Numbered from the stretch's first letter, positions 24,100 to 35,334 are shown. The stretch is DNA of 64,000 nt from Macrotis lagotis (GCF_037893015.1 NC_133666.1:657872772-657936771); one strand, 5' to 3'. Notes: generated by a model from the sequence alone, not told the origin. Program-made: numbers and translations.

Positions 24100-24745
24100 T
24101 AAATTTAGAAGGTAGAATAGTTCAGTGGAAAGGGAATTGGTTAGGGAACCAGAGCACTTGGGTTCAAATCTCAGTACCTGTACTTGTGTAAATCAAGGCA
24201 AGCCACTAAACTTCCTCAGTGGACCTTCCTCTCTGAAATTCCTTGGCCTCAATTTCTTTATCTATGAAATGATAGGAATGATGGCAACAATACCTCCTCA
24301 AAGGATTGTTGTGAGAATCAAAAATAATGCATATTAAATGCCTGTAAACTTTACGGAAAGAAATAAACTAATTATTTTATTATATCATTTGATCCTCACA
24401 ACAACCCTCCATTTTACAGATGTGAAAAACAAGACAAACAGTGGTGAAATGATTTACCCAAGGTTCCCACAGTTATTACATCTGAGGCTGAGTTTAAACT
24501 CAGGTCTTCCTGACTCCTGGACCAGCATGCTGTGCACCATGATGCCCCCTAGTAGACTTAAATAACTTTGCCAATATTAGGTAAATGACCTCTAAAAATC
24601 CTTCATGATTCCAACAATCCATGCCTCTACTTATATCATCTCAGGCCCATATCTCTGGGCTTCATTGTCCTTTTCGGTAAAATAAGGGGGTTGGGCTAGA
24701 CAATCTCCAATCAACTTCCAACTCAGAATCATGATCCAGACCAAT
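24100..24745. mobile_element. Three MIR-type SINE relics
   Basis: Plus-strand MIR at about 24,110-24,350 (GCACTTGGGTTCAAATCTCA, GATTGTTGTGAGAATCAAAA). Minus-strand MIR at about 24,380-24,560 (CCTCACAACAACCCTCCATT, AAACTCAGGTCTTCCTGACT). A plus-strand MIR tail lies at about 24,640-24,745. Confidence 0.65.
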
Positions 24746-24749
24746 GCAA

Positions 24750-25880
24750 TTTAAACCCCACCATATTGTTCTGTTTAATTATAAAGCTCCAGAAGCCCAA
24801 GGCCAGTCGCCAGGTCACCCCTGCACCATACCCATTTCTTAATTTGGGGGATGCATGAGCCTGGGTCAGGATCCCATTTGTTCTGAGTTTCTAATGTTCA
24901 GGTTGTTTTCCTAATTGTCTTCCCTACTCAGCAATCTGATTTAAAAACTATAAAAGTATGAATGATGATTACAAATTATCATTATAGAATCATAGATTCA
25001 AAGGTGGAAATGTCCATCAAAGGACAATTTATTCAATCCCCTTCTTTTATAAATGAGAAATCTGAGGCCTAGAATCATACAGTTAGTAAGTGTCCAAGGT
25101 AGACATTAAACATGATTCCCTGATTTCAACTCCACTATATCATGCTGTGACTTTATAATCTATCATCCCTTTAATGCTTAGAGGGTCTGGGCTTCCAAAT
25201 TTGTCCCTGTGCCCTATTTATGACAATGGAAAAAAATCTCTCACAAAGGACATTCTTTGGTTCCAAAGTCTACTTTTTAATAATGTCTCATTTAGACTGA
25301 GATTTGAGTGGCAAGTTTATTTTTTCCCAAGTATCACTGCAAATCCATTCTAAAATTTCACCCCTTGGGCCACTAATTCTGCAAGGAAGCAGCTGATGCA
25401 TCAAACTCCCTGACATCTCTGGTCCTTATTCTAATGACAGCAAGGACCTGTCCCCATCAAGACCTATTCATATGGCACAGAAGGAACCCACAATTAGGGA
25501 TTTTTATAACCACAGGCTGTAACTATCATTATTCATAGATGAGAGAATTTCCTAGCTCACAATCTCACTGATGGAGTCAAGTCAAAAGAGGTTATTATAG
25601 ACCAATGTGACCTCAGGCAAGTGATTTGATGTTGGACTCAGCCCAGGACCATGATCTTCCAGTATCTCAACCCTGGAAAGAAGTGACATGGGAAACACAG
25701 ATCACCACTAGGACTGGTCAAAGCTTCAGGGATGAGAATTGTGTTGGACAGTCATTGAATACAATCATTTCACCAGTACTTCTGATAGACTGCTTCCTGA
25801 TCCATTACCCCAACTTAAAATCTTCACTCTGCCCTTGACTGTTCTGCTTTTGTTTCAATCCCTAGAATTCTGACATTTTT
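24750..25880. other. Mostly unique non-coding sequence with one MIR3-like piece
   Basis: AGAATCATAGATTCAAAGGT (24,986) through about 25,150 is MIR3-like. The rest shows no exon or known repeat. The ORF at 25,626 has no recognisable domain. Confidence 0.4.
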
Positions 25881-26034
25881 TTTAGTTTTTTTTTTTTGCA
25901 AGGCAAATGGGGTTAAGTGGCTTGCCCAAGGCCACACAGCTAGGTAATTATTAAGTGTCTGAGACCAGATTTGAACCCAGGTACTCCTGACTCCAGGACC
26001 AGTGCTTTATCCACTGTGCCACCTAGCCACCCCA
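25880..26034 (-). mobile_element. tRNA-derived marsupial SINE, antisense, with target-site duplication
   Basis: It runs from a T-rich start to CCACTGTGCCACCTAGCCAC. It is flanked by AGAATTCTGACATTTT at 25,864-25,879 and 26,035-26,050, a perfect 16-bp duplication. Confidence 0.95.
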
Positions 26035-26049
26035 AGAATTCTGACATTT

Positions 26050-27930
26050 TGAAAAAACTACAGCTACTTAATCCAGTCTGGTATCTAGTTCATACTTAGG
26101 TTAATTTTGATTTGGACCCCAACTCTCTTTTCCCAAGGAAAACCCTAATTAAACTCCTCATTAAACATGTGTTATTTTTCCCTCTCTCTTCTCCATAGTT
26201 ACCCTAGCTACGCTACCACCACCACCACCTATCATGAGATGCAACAGAGAGCTGGCTTCTGATTCAAAGTTTGCCATAAACTTGCTGTGTGACCTTAGAC
26301 AAGTTACTTAACCCCTCGGTTTATCAGAGACATTCATCCTTTTACTATCAGCCAGAGTTACTACTGTGATACAAATAAGAAGATAATGAAAAAAATGGGA
26401 ATTTTTTTTAATTTCTCACAGGAGCCAAGTCTTTCTGTTATCACCTTTGATTTCATCTCATTAACCCACTCCCAGAATCCTTTATTAGCAGAAGGCCACA
26501 GGCAGAGATATGTAGCTCTGGAAAGCATCTGCATGAAGTTGATAGCTGAATCCATGAGAGTCAGCCAACAAGTTTTTATTAAATATCTACCATGTGTCAG
26601 ACACTATTCTAGGCACTGTGACGTCAAAGACAATAACAAAACAGTCACTCCACTTAAGAAGATTACATTCTATTGAGGGATAGGAAGGGATGGAGGACAA
26701 CATGGAGACAGAAGAAGCAGAACAAGTGATGAGGGGAGAACAGGAGGTAAAAGGATGAAGAGAAATGAACAAAAAAATGAGACAGAGATAAAGCGTGAAA
26801 GATAAGGGATGTGGGGGCAAGAGGTAAAGAAATTGTACACCCTCGTTCTGAATAAAGCCCAGGGAGTAATGGTAAGAGAGTTAGCTACACTATAATGAAT
26901 GTCCTGCTGGGATAATTAATTTGCCTTAGAGGGGCTTGTTATTTCTCCACGATATTATATTTATGCAAATTTTGCAAGAGAAGTAGAACACTGCCCCGCT
27001 TGCAGGCTGTGATTCATCTCCCATTACTCATCGCTCAGAGCGTGGCAGGAGAAAGATCGCACAGCAAGAGGATTTCCTTTCTACAACAAAGGAAGGAAAC
27101 TTCTAAAAGATGAATGGGGGGGACAAAGTTCCCAGTTAAGAATGGTTCCCTCCAAACAGCCCCTAATTTCTACACACTAGCAGGGTCCCTTCTGAGTCAG
27201 CTTTGGGAATGGGCTACTGACATAAGCCTAGTTTCAGCACCATGGACAGAGACAGAGTAATGGATAGTAACAATTACATCCGATTTTGGTATGCACCATT
27301 ATTAGAAAATGCAGCAGAGTTTATCACAGTTGGACTGCCGCGTGTCCCCATTATTGGCATGCAGAGACAGTATGTTGCTCTGAGATTTGAGGAGGAGGAG
27401 GCAAAGTAATACCTGTGGTTGGTAGTTATTAGGCGGGTCAACATAGCACAACTTTTTGGCAGATTCAATTGTTTAGGAAAGATTCAGACTCAGAAAAGAC
27501 TCTAGAGACCTGGCTTCATTGTTTGGGATATCCAGGAGACTTCTTAGATGTTGAGCAAGTCTCTGTGAGTCTCTTCCATTATGCTGCTCCATGGGAGGGA
27601 GCAAAGGGAGCTCTGTGTTGTGTTAGTCCTCCCTTCCCCAGATATCTGTGCTGTGGTCATGTTATTTCCTGGGTGGCTGGAAAGCCAGCCTTCATGCACA
27701 GTGAAGTCTAGGATTTCTAAGACTGCAACTGTTTGCGACTGCTTCATCAACTCTGAGCCATGTTTGACAGCCCCTGACGTCACCCTGTGGGCCGCATGTT
27801 TGTGTAACAACAGCAGAGTTCTGGGATGGGGAGGAAGAGCTCACACAGAGTCTGGGGCACTCAGTTGGCATTCCAGGCTCAGACAACTCAGCTACTAGGA
27901 TGCGCTAGATGGGACAGACTCCCTCCTTAG
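26050..27930. other. Unique non-coding sequence with minor repeats and a candidate conserved element
   Basis: A MIR piece lies at about 26,225-26,330 and an L2/MIR-like piece at about 26,555-26,690. About 26,885-27,110 is unique, with ATAATTAATTTGCC, TTATGCAAATTTTGC (octamer-like) and several isolated CpGs, a composition typical of conserved enhancers. The overlapping ORFs at 27,469-27,898 have no recognisable protein domain and run on both strands. Confidence 0.35.
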
Positions 27931-27934
27931 AGTT

Positions 27935-28080
27935 AAACAGTATAGAGGGAAGAGGATGGGTCCCAGATTCAGATGATGTCTAGATTCAGATCTGGGCTCT
28001 GACATTAGCTATGTGTCCTAGGAAAGGCTCTCTTAGCCTGTTTCCTCATGTGTAAGATGAGAATAATAATACTCAGATTA
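27935..28080 (+). mobile_element. MIR-type SINE
   Basis: AGATCTGGGCTCTGACATTA, GCTATGTGTCCTAGGAAAGG and CTGTTTCCTCATGTGTAAGA keep the MIR core order. Confidence 0.6.
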
Positions 28081-28093
28081 CTTATAAGCACAA

Positions 28094-28176
28094 TACAGAG
28101 TGACCCCAAAGTCTTAGTGAATTTTAAAGTCTTAGTTAACTCTTAAAATTCACTAAGGCTTTGGGGACATCCTGTA
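28094..28176. mobile_element. Mariner-like MITE, near-perfect hairpin
   Basis: This is an 83-bp element starting TACAGAGTGACCCCAAAG and ending CTTTGGGGACATCCTGTA. The two 34-nt arms are inverted copies with four mismatches around a 15-nt loop. Size, TA ends and palindromic layout match mariner-derived MITEs such as human MADE1, but the sequence differs. Solitary arm-like pieces occur at 33,220 and 39,030. Confidence 0.75.
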
Positions 28177-28271
28177 TAAATAATAGTTATCTGTTTTATT
28201 GAAGGGATCCAATATTGGCTAATCATAACATTAATAATATCATCATCTTTTACAGATATTTTGGCATCATC

Positions 28272-28530
28272 TGCAAAGCAGCTAGGTGGCTCCATGGTGT
28301 ATACATTATCAGGTCTATAGTCACAAAAATTCATCTTCCTGAGTTCAAATTCATCCTCATACACATACTAACTGTTTGACCTTGGGCAAGTCATTTGCTT
28401 GCCTCTGTTTCTTAATCTGTAAAATGAACTGGATAAGGAAATGGCAAACCACTCCAGTATCTTTGCCAAGAACCCCCCCTCCCAGTGGGGTCACATAGGG
28501 AGACATGATTGAAACCAACTAAAGAAACAA
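28272..28530 (+). mobile_element. MAR1-type SINE
   Basis: AAGCAGCTAGGTGGCTCCAT, TTGACCTTGGGCAAGTCATT, ATGGCAAACCACTCCAGTAT and CTTTGCCAAGAACC, then GGGGTCACATAGGGAGAC. A further SINE fragment follows at 28,540-28,640. Confidence 0.8.
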
Positions 28531-28639
28531 TGGTATCATAGAGAACCGGCCTTGGAATCAGGAAAACTTGGGTTCATCTGCCAGGAAGATCTGGCATATA
28601 CTAACTGTGTAATCTCGTTTTCTCAGGGCCCCAAACAAG

Positions 28640-29960
28640 TTTCTAATAGATAAGTTACTAAGAAGCTGCCAATCTGATCTGTATAAATCTATTCCTCTGA
28701 TTTTAAATCAGTGAACTCATCAGTCTCAAACAAAAGAAAACAAAGTTGCTTTCTAGTGCTTGCATTCCCACTCCTTATAACACTTTCTCATTATCTCATT
28801 TGAGTAGCACAAAAAATCCATGAGGTACATTATAATGTCTTGTTTCCCCCCATTTCACAGATGAAAAACCTGAGGTCCAGAAAGGGAAAGTTTGGTGAAA
28901 TGAATGAAAGAACAGGGTCAAGATTTTTAACTGAATAGAACCTTAAATGCCATCTGGTATTTATAGCTAGAAAAACTGAGGCCAAAAATCTTAAATAGTT
29001 TTGCAAAAGTCACTCCAGAAGTGACAAAGGGAGAATACGGAAGGTAAACTCTCTGATCCCAGTTAGGAATATTAGAATAGGATCCTGGTTCTATTTTGTT
29101 GGTTTTCAGAACTGGTTCTATGAATAAGAGGGTCAGTTAGGGGTATTCATATTGGGTAGCTAGAGGGGAGATTCTTAGACTGGCTCAAGGTGGACCCTAA
29201 CAAAAGCATTTGCCAAGAAGGTTAAAAATTAATAAAAAATGAAAGTTGGATGTTCAAAGACAATCAGAAACTGTCATAGTTCCAACCATAAATGATACCA
29301 ACTAGTGATCCAGTGGTGTTATTTCCATGACCCACTGAGTAGCTTCCAGGAAACCAAAGTCTTTGGGTACTGAGAGGAGTATGACTGTAGACCCGAGAAG
29401 AAAATACTGATGATTAGACCATTGAAAGAAAGTCTTGGATATAATGTGTTGTCATCAATTTGTCTTCAGAAAATCACATATTGGAGCTTTGCCCAGCATT
29501 GTTGGAGCACCATGGGATATCAGAGGGAACCAAACCTATAAGACCAAGGATTCCCACAGTATCCAGACATCACCAGAAGCTTTGTTTCCTATCAAATCAA
29601 GTCAAGAAGTGAAATGGTTCTGGAAAAGGATATCTTTGCACAACACTCCCCTCACTATAAAAAACATAATATGCAAGCCATATCATCATGCATAGGAGGA
29701 TGACATGGTCCTCTTCGATCACTTCTAACTCCATATCCACTATGCTTTCCCTTGGCCATGTTGCCTTGGTAAAGAGTCTCCTGGCATTTCCCAGCACTCT
29801 TTCAATCAGAGAAGTCCCTATGTCAAAGGCCTCCAGACACCACTAGTATCCAGGGGAGCTCTTGTCAGCCTGTCCATTCTCTGCCTTCCTTCTCTGCACC
29901 CTCACTGCCTCAGGAAGCAGAGACTAACTATGAGTGACACCCACGTATGTCACAAGCCTC
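28640..29960. other. Mostly unique non-coding sequence
   Basis: A minus-strand MIR tail (CCATTTCACAGATGAAAAAC) lies at about 28,770-28,930. The rest has no recognised repeat or exon. The opposing ORFs at 29,435-29,797 show no domain. Confidence 0.4.
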
Positions 29961-30110
29961 ATCCTGACTCACTAAAAATGTAATTAAACTTCTAAATCCT
30001 CCGCCGGGCTTTATTATAACTTCTTCGATCTTAATGGAGACTAACAGGCTGTCATAAAACTCAGGACGTGTTCAAACTCAAACAGACAAAGACAATCTGC
30101 CCCCGCCCCA
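29960..30110. promoter_or_regulatory. Candidate conserved non-coding element
   Basis: Unique sequence with AAAATGTAATTAAACTTC, TCCTCCGCCGGGCTTTATTA, TTCGATCTTAATGGAGAC and ACAGGCTGTCATAAAACTC. Homeodomain-like TAATTA, TGTCATAA and preserved CpGs in an AT-rich setting suggest constraint. No alignment was available, so this is a guess from composition. Confidence 0.3.
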
Positions 30111-30171
30111 GTACTCCTCCCTTTCCATAAAAGAAATTTGATGATAAGAAAAGATCTGAGCCTTCTTCTAC

Positions 30172-30174
30172 ACA

Positions 30175-30214
<40 letters not shown>
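30172..30214. repeat. (CA)n microsatellite
   Basis: About 20 CA units, nearly uninterrupted. Confidence 0.95.
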
Positions 30215-30216
<2 letters not shown>

Positions 30217-30537
30217 AGGAGGATGGGTCTCTGAGCCTCAGAATGAGTTGGCATCACTGTAGGTGAGGATCTGGGAGTAATACCAACTATCCCTATGATC
30301 CATTCTCTAGGGGTCTGGGTTCTAAGGAACTCTAATGAAACTAGGCGTTCCTCCCTCAGAGCTGGTCAGACATAGCTCCAACCTAGGGTGGGGATGGTGG
30401 AAGTTTGTGGCAGAAGAGATTTCAGTGGCTTGAATGGATGGAGGCTAAGATAAGATGCCAGAAACCCAGAGAACTAGAGCTGAAATCTCTTTAAAGGCCT
30501 CTTAGTCCAACCCACTCCAAATGTCTTTTTCTTTGCT

Positions 30538-30698
30538 TTTTTTTTTTTAGATTTTTTTTTTTGCAAGGCAAATGGGGTTAAGTGGCTTGCCCAAGGCCAC
30601 ACAGCTAGGCAATTATTAAGTGTCTGAGACCAGATTTGAACCCAGGTACTCCTGACTCCAGGGCCGGTGCTTTATCCACTGAGCCACCTAGCTGCCCT
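30538..30698 (-). mobile_element. tRNA-derived marsupial SINE, antisense, with target-site duplication
   Basis: TTTTTCTTTGCTTTTT occurs before (30,526) and after (30,698) the element. It interrupts a MIR3-like piece at about 30,465-30,525. Confidence 0.9.
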
Positions 30699-30824
30699 TT
30701 TTCTTTGCTTTTTAAAAAATTTAATAAAAAATTTTTAATGAAGATCTGCTTTCTCTCCTCCCCCCATCCCCTCCATGAGAAAGAAAAAATATCTGTTTAC
30801 AAATATGTATAGTCAAATAAAAAT

Positions 30825-30975
30825 ATCTCCCTCATTTTACAGATGAAGAAACCAAAGTCTAAGGAGGTTAAATGCCAATGTCACAAAGGCAGAAAGACCC
30901 AGAGGCAGGATTTGAACACAGGTCCTTTGGCGCCAGAGCCAAAGTTCATTCCATCTTACCACACTGCCTCCTATG
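30825..30975 (-). mobile_element. MIR-type SINE, antisense
   Basis: TTTTACAGATGAAGAAACCA, GGATTTGAACACAGGTCCTT and CCATCTTACCACACTGCCTC. Confidence 0.65.
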
Positions 30976-30993
30976 ACCTAGTTCAGGGCCACA

Positions 30994-31045
<52 letters not shown>
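30994..31045. repeat. (CA)n microsatellite
   Basis: About 25 uninterrupted CA units. Confidence 0.95.
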
Positions 31046-31047
<2 letters not shown>

Positions 31048-31049
31048 GA

Positions 31050-32465
31050 GTTTAAAAAATATTTGTTAAATCAAAGTGATATAATCATAACTCAGGGCTG
31101 AGATAGGAAAGGGAAAGAATGTTCTCCAAACCCAGACCCTTTCCCCAGAAGCCTTCAAGTCTAACTTCACATCAAGAGTAAATTTAGGAAAATCATTCCC
31201 CCTACTGGCAAGTAACATAAACAGGCATTTTAGCTAACCTTTAGACATATTTTAGACAAACCTCTGAATCATCTGATCACGAGGAATTAAGAAGACTGGA
31301 GGTGTTTAGGGGAGGAAGGATCATCTAGCTTTTTAAAGATAAAGATTGGGGTTCAAGTCCTACCTGATACTGACTCATTCTATCACTTTTAGCTAAGCTG
31401 CTGTCACAGTATGGACTATAGGTTCCTCATCTGTAAAATGGGGCTACATTATATGAGAATCAAAAAATATTTGGTGGATAGATAGCTGGCTGGCTGGCTG
31501 GATGGATGGATGGATGGATGGATGACTTTATAACTCTAAGCTTTTATTATCTAGCCCAACTCCCCATTTTATAAACATGGAAATAGGCTTTGAAGCAAAG
31601 TAATTTGATGAATTCAGACTGAGATTCACTAGAAGTACTGAATGTCTTCCTGCTACAACACAACGCCTCTCCTACAAGGGTTAGATTGAAGAGAGGCAGT
31701 GGGAAAGACTCATCCAGGCTGCCCCTATATGATAAATAATTTTCATAGAAAAGCAACCAGTGGCAAAATTATCTGAGGCTTCTCAAGAGAGCAACCAGTC
31801 CAAGGATACCCTTCTTCTACCCCTCCATTGGTTTCATATCTAACTTTTAAAATTCCCAAACTCAAGGTCATTGTTCCCTGTACTAGAATAGGGTCACAGG
31901 CAGAAAAGATTCAGTCACAACTGTATGGAGTTAATCAGACAAGGTTTCAAGTTTTGAGCAGGGAATAAAAGGTAGGACTTGGCAAGGCCCTTCAGAGGAG
32001 AACAGACTCTTCACTCCTCTCCAGAAACCCATCAGATCAGATAGGACATAGCTGCCCTGTTAGAGTCATCATATAATGACAAGAAACCTTTTAGTTCTGG
32101 TCAGAAAATTTCAGGCCTAGCCTATCATTGTGACAATCAACTAATGAAAAGAATCTGAGCATGGTGACGAAGTTCAGAGAGCCCAAAATATAGTCAGAAG
32201 AAGAAGGAAGAGGGGTCCATCCCAAAATGGAGGAACTCAACAATGGAAGAAGGAAGTCACAGAGCAGGAAGGAAGTTCCAGGTTGAGAAGATTCCAAATA
32301 TTAAGGAAAATTCCAGTAATGCTAACTCCTATCAAGGAGATTAGTTCTAAGGGAACACATGATAGATGTATTAATGGGGATCCAAACTAGATCTAAGAAG
32401 GAACATTCACACGGGGAGGAATGGGAGTTATCTCTACACTGAGATCTGCCCTACTTAGATCATAT
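31050..32465. other. Mostly unique non-coding sequence
   Basis: A MIR piece lies at about 31,350-31,475 (TTCCTCATCTGTAAAATGGG) and a (CTGG)n(ATGG)n tract at 31,484-31,524. No exon is recognised; the antisense ORFs at 31,547 and 32,091 show no domain. Confidence 0.4.
31484..31524. repeat. (GGCT)n(GGAT)n tetranucleotide repeat
   Basis: GGCTGGCTGGCT is followed by GGATGGATGGATGGATGGAT. Confidence 0.9.
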
Positions 32466-32469
32466 GAGG

Positions 32470-32830
32470 AATACGCTGATGGGTTCTGGAGAGACTATAA
32501 GCTGGATAGAAATCCAGAGAAAAGTAACCAAGATGATATGGGAGCTCCAGACCATGCAATTCGAGAATTGGTTAAAAGAACAAGAGATTTTTAACTTGAA
32601 GAAGGCTCAACGGGGAAATGACAGCCATCTTCAAGTGCCTGAAAGGATGATGGATGGAAGGAAGGGTAGTTTGTTCTGCATGGCTTCAGAGGGTAGAACT
32701 AATAGCAATTTGGAGGTGGGAGGGAGAGTAGAATCATGCAAATGAGCCAAATTAAAAATCGATGGCAAGAAAACCTTCATAGATGAGATGAGTTCATTTC
32801 CTTGGAGGTCTTGAAGGAAAGGAGGAATCA
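32470..32830 (+). mobile_element. L3/CR1-type LINE 3' relic
   Basis: CAGAGAAAAGTAACCAAGAT, GCTCCAGACCATGCAATTC, ACAGCCATCTTCAAGTGCCT, TTGTTCTGCATGGCTTCAGA and GGGTAGAACTAATAGCAATT follow the order of the CR1/L3 3' end. The 93-aa ORF over it is the residual reading frame of that LINE. Confidence 0.75.
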
Positions 32831-33215
32831 CTCTACTTAGATCATCTAATCCAAAACTTTACATGTGAGAAAACTCAGGAAGGGTCACAAGCAGGATTTA
32901 GCAATGAGGAGGAGGAGGAGGAGAAGGATGGTGATGGTGGGGATGCTTATAGCTAACATTTAGAAACACTCTAAGGTTTGTGAAGCCCTAAGTCCTCGAC
33001 TTCCAGAGCCAGCAGTCTTTCCAGAGAACAACTATATCACTGTGGCCACTGTTGTCTCCCAGTCAAACAATTGATAAGCATCTATTAACCTCTCGTCACG
33101 TGCCAGACAGTTTTGGGTACTGGGGATATAAGAACAAAGAATGAAACAAACCCTCCTCTCAAGGAACTTGTTTCTATCAGGGAGACAACAAATATGGTTA
33201 TATAAATAAATACAG
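32830..33215. mobile_element. MIR and L2/MIR-like relics with a short (GGA)n
   Basis: A (GAG)n run lies at 32,906-32,925. GATAAGCATCTATTAACCTC, GTGCCAGACAGTTTTGGGTA and CTCTCAAGGAACTTGTTTCT (33,075-33,180) match an old mammalian interspersed repeat also seen at 26,555. Confidence 0.5.
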
Positions 33216-33217
33216 AA

Positions 33218-33262
33218 TAAATACAGAATGCCCCGAAAGTCTTAGTCAAGAGGACTTTTGAA
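33218..33262 (+). mobile_element. Solitary arm of the mariner-like MITE
   Basis: TACAGAATGCCCCGAAAGTC followed by TTAGT matches the left arm of the hairpin at 28,094. Confidence 0.5.
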
Positions 33263-33579
33263 ACACTTATCTAAAATAAATCAATACAAGAGCATTTGAG
33301 GGGAAGAACTGAGGGGAATCCAGAAAGGTTTAATGTAGGAGGTGGACCTTGAGACCACACTTACACATATAAGTATGTATAAAGGAAAGAAAACAAAGAA
33401 AAGGCTTCATGAAAATGGTCCATGAAGGAGATGAGGAGAGAGTGTGCATTCAGCATGAGGACAAGTGAAAAGGCAGAGATGAGAGCTCTGGCCTTGTATA
33501 TGAAGAGGTGTAAGAAGGCCTCTTTGGTTGAACTGGAAAAGTTTGTCAATATCTCCTTTTATAATCTTGGGGTCTGACC

Positions 33580-33690
33580 CAGGCCTAGAATCACAGAATT
33601 AGAGCCAGAAGGGACCTCAGAACCCATTAAGTCCAACTCCTTTGTTTTCTAGATGAGGAGACCAAAGCACAAAAAAAAAGAGACAGTGAT
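33580..33690 (+). mobile_element. MIR3-like SINE piece
   Basis: AGAATCACAGAATTAGAGCC, AGAAGGGACCTCAGAACCC and TAGATGAGGAGACCAAAGC. Confidence 0.6.
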
Positions 33691-33892
33691 TTAAGTGGTC
33701 CTCTTTCCATCAGAAGCTTTGCTTGGCTTTGACTCCATGGAACACCATGCCTCCGCATTCTGGTGATTGCCCCTGCCTTTGAGCTTCCTTTTGTGTGCTG
33801 TCTTCTCCCCCTAGATTATAAGTAAGTTCCTTGAGGACAGGACTGTCTCTTATTTGCATCCCCAGAGCTTAGCATATAGCTGTTCTTTGTCC

Positions 33893-34047
33893 TGTAATTA
33901 TTTTTTTGTTTTTTTGTAAGGTAATGGGGTTAAGTGACTTGCCCAAAGTCACCCAGCTAGGGAAATATTAAGTGTCTGAGGTTGGATTTGAACTCAGTTC
34001 CTCCTGATTCCAGAGCTGTTCTATCCACTGCGCCACCTAGCTACTTC
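33893..34047 (-). mobile_element. tRNA-derived marsupial SINE, antisense
   Basis: GTAATGGGGTTAAGTGACTT, GTTGGATTTGAACTCAGTTC and CCACTGCGCCACCTAGCTAC. Confidence 0.88.
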
Positions 34048-34049
34048 TG

Positions 34050-34318
34050 TCCTTAATTCTTGAAGAAGACCATGACAACAAGGAGGTGACACCATGATAT
34101 GCAGGTGAATAGGATTTGAGTAAGTGGGTGCTATGCTAAATCTCACTTTCTCCTCCAGAGCCAACTAGGGTATGGATCAGGACCATAGGAGATGGCTCTA
34201 AATAGGAGACAGGCAGGGTTAAGTGACTTGCCTTAGGCCACACAGCTAATAAATGTTGAGTGTCTGAATCCAAATTTGAACTCAGGTCCTCCTGACTCCA
34301 CTACACCATCTGAAACAT
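34050..34318 (-). mobile_element. Composite marsupial SINE, antisense
   Basis: TTGAAGAAGACCATGACAAC, ATCTCACTTTCTCCTCCAGA, GACCATAGGAGATGGCTC, GGTTAAGTGACTTGCCTTAG and TTTGAACTCAGGTCCTCCTG: a specific tail joined to a tRNA-SINE/MIR-like head, the same architecture as the copies at 37,785 and 50,803. Confidence 0.75.
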
Positions 34319-34344
34319 AGTCAGTATTTAATAAATAATTATTG

Positions 34345-35330
34345 AATAACAGAGTCAAACAGCTAATAAATTTCTGGGGTAGGATAAGAAGCAAAATCTC
34401 CCAGACTCTAATTTCAGTACTTTATCTGACATATCCTGACATATCTCTTCTACTTTAGCTTAAAAAAGCCAGGGCTTTTCCCACCCAAATTACACTGCTC
34501 TCATAGATTGGCCAACAATAGGTCCCAGGCTTGGTTATTGTTTGGGCCTTGATTGGTTCAGAGTGAATGTAACTAGCAATTGTTTGTTTTATCCACCCAC
34601 CATACCACACGCTGCCCCATAGAACAACCTAACCATGGGCCCATTCCATGACCATCTCGTTCCAAGACCATCCTAAAATGGTCTTGGTCCGTTAGCACTT
34701 CTGTCTGACTCCCTCATCCAAGCAGAGCAAGTCAGTTCTCCAGTTGAACTCACACAATAGTGGCCATGCTGATGGAGTGGCTGAACTGCCACTGCCACAA
34801 TAAAATTATACTTCCCCATATAAAGCGGCATCCGTAAAACTACACAGTGGATCAACAAGTTTTATTACCAGCCCCACACTCCTGGCAGCCACAGGCTTCA
34901 CTGCCCAGCTCCCCCCCCTCACTGCCATTAAGACAAATTTACCATCGTTCCAACTTAATCTAGAGTTTTATTCAGTGTAGTAATTCTAATTTTGCTACAA
35001 TAACTGTACTTGCAGCAAAGGTGATAAAAAGGGGTTGTAAGGGAGCGAGGAGATGATCGTGTCCTGTCCTGAGGCTCAGGGTCAGTGTAAGAAGAGCCTT
35101 AAATGAGATTTCATTCATTCCATTAGTCCTGTGCTCCAGATTCCTCACCTGCTCCTGCTCCTGCTTCTTCTTCAAAACTCAGAGTTCTGGACTTCCCTTC
35201 AGTTTCCTGGCCTGGGAATTAATACCAGGCTGGAGCAGAGGGTCCCTCCTTTGTATAAAATGAAAAGATTTGACTAGAATATTCTCTGAAGTCCTTTCCA
35301 GATCTTGAAGCAGAGCAGATAAGTAGCAAA
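34345..35330. other. Unassigned non-coding sequence with a perfect short hairpin
   Basis: CCAAGACCAT (34,662-34,671) and ATGGTCTTGG (34,678-34,687) are perfect inverted arms around a 6-nt loop. Two ATTGG boxes (34,507, 34,552) and an AATAAA (34,799) are present, so an old LTR is possible, but no LTR ends or internal region were identified. Confidence 0.3.
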
Positions 35331-35334
35331 GCAA

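Larger units (their letters stand above)
33700..34345 (+). mobile_element. L2 3' end split by two SINEs
   Basis: The first part (33,700-33,890) ends GGACAGGACTGTCTCTTATT ... GAGCTTAGCATATAGC. After the two SINEs it resumes with ACATAGTCAGTATTTAATAA at 34,315. The pieces are in L2 order. Confidence 0.7.

Noticed and set aside
27469..27898. Overlapping ORFs of 80-105 codons on both strands
   Set aside because: No domain, no conserved splice context, and comparable ORFs on opposite strands; treated as chance.
34500..34870. Endogenous retroviral LTR
   Set aside because: ATTGG boxes and AATAAA are present, but no TG...CA ends, duplication or internal region was identified.
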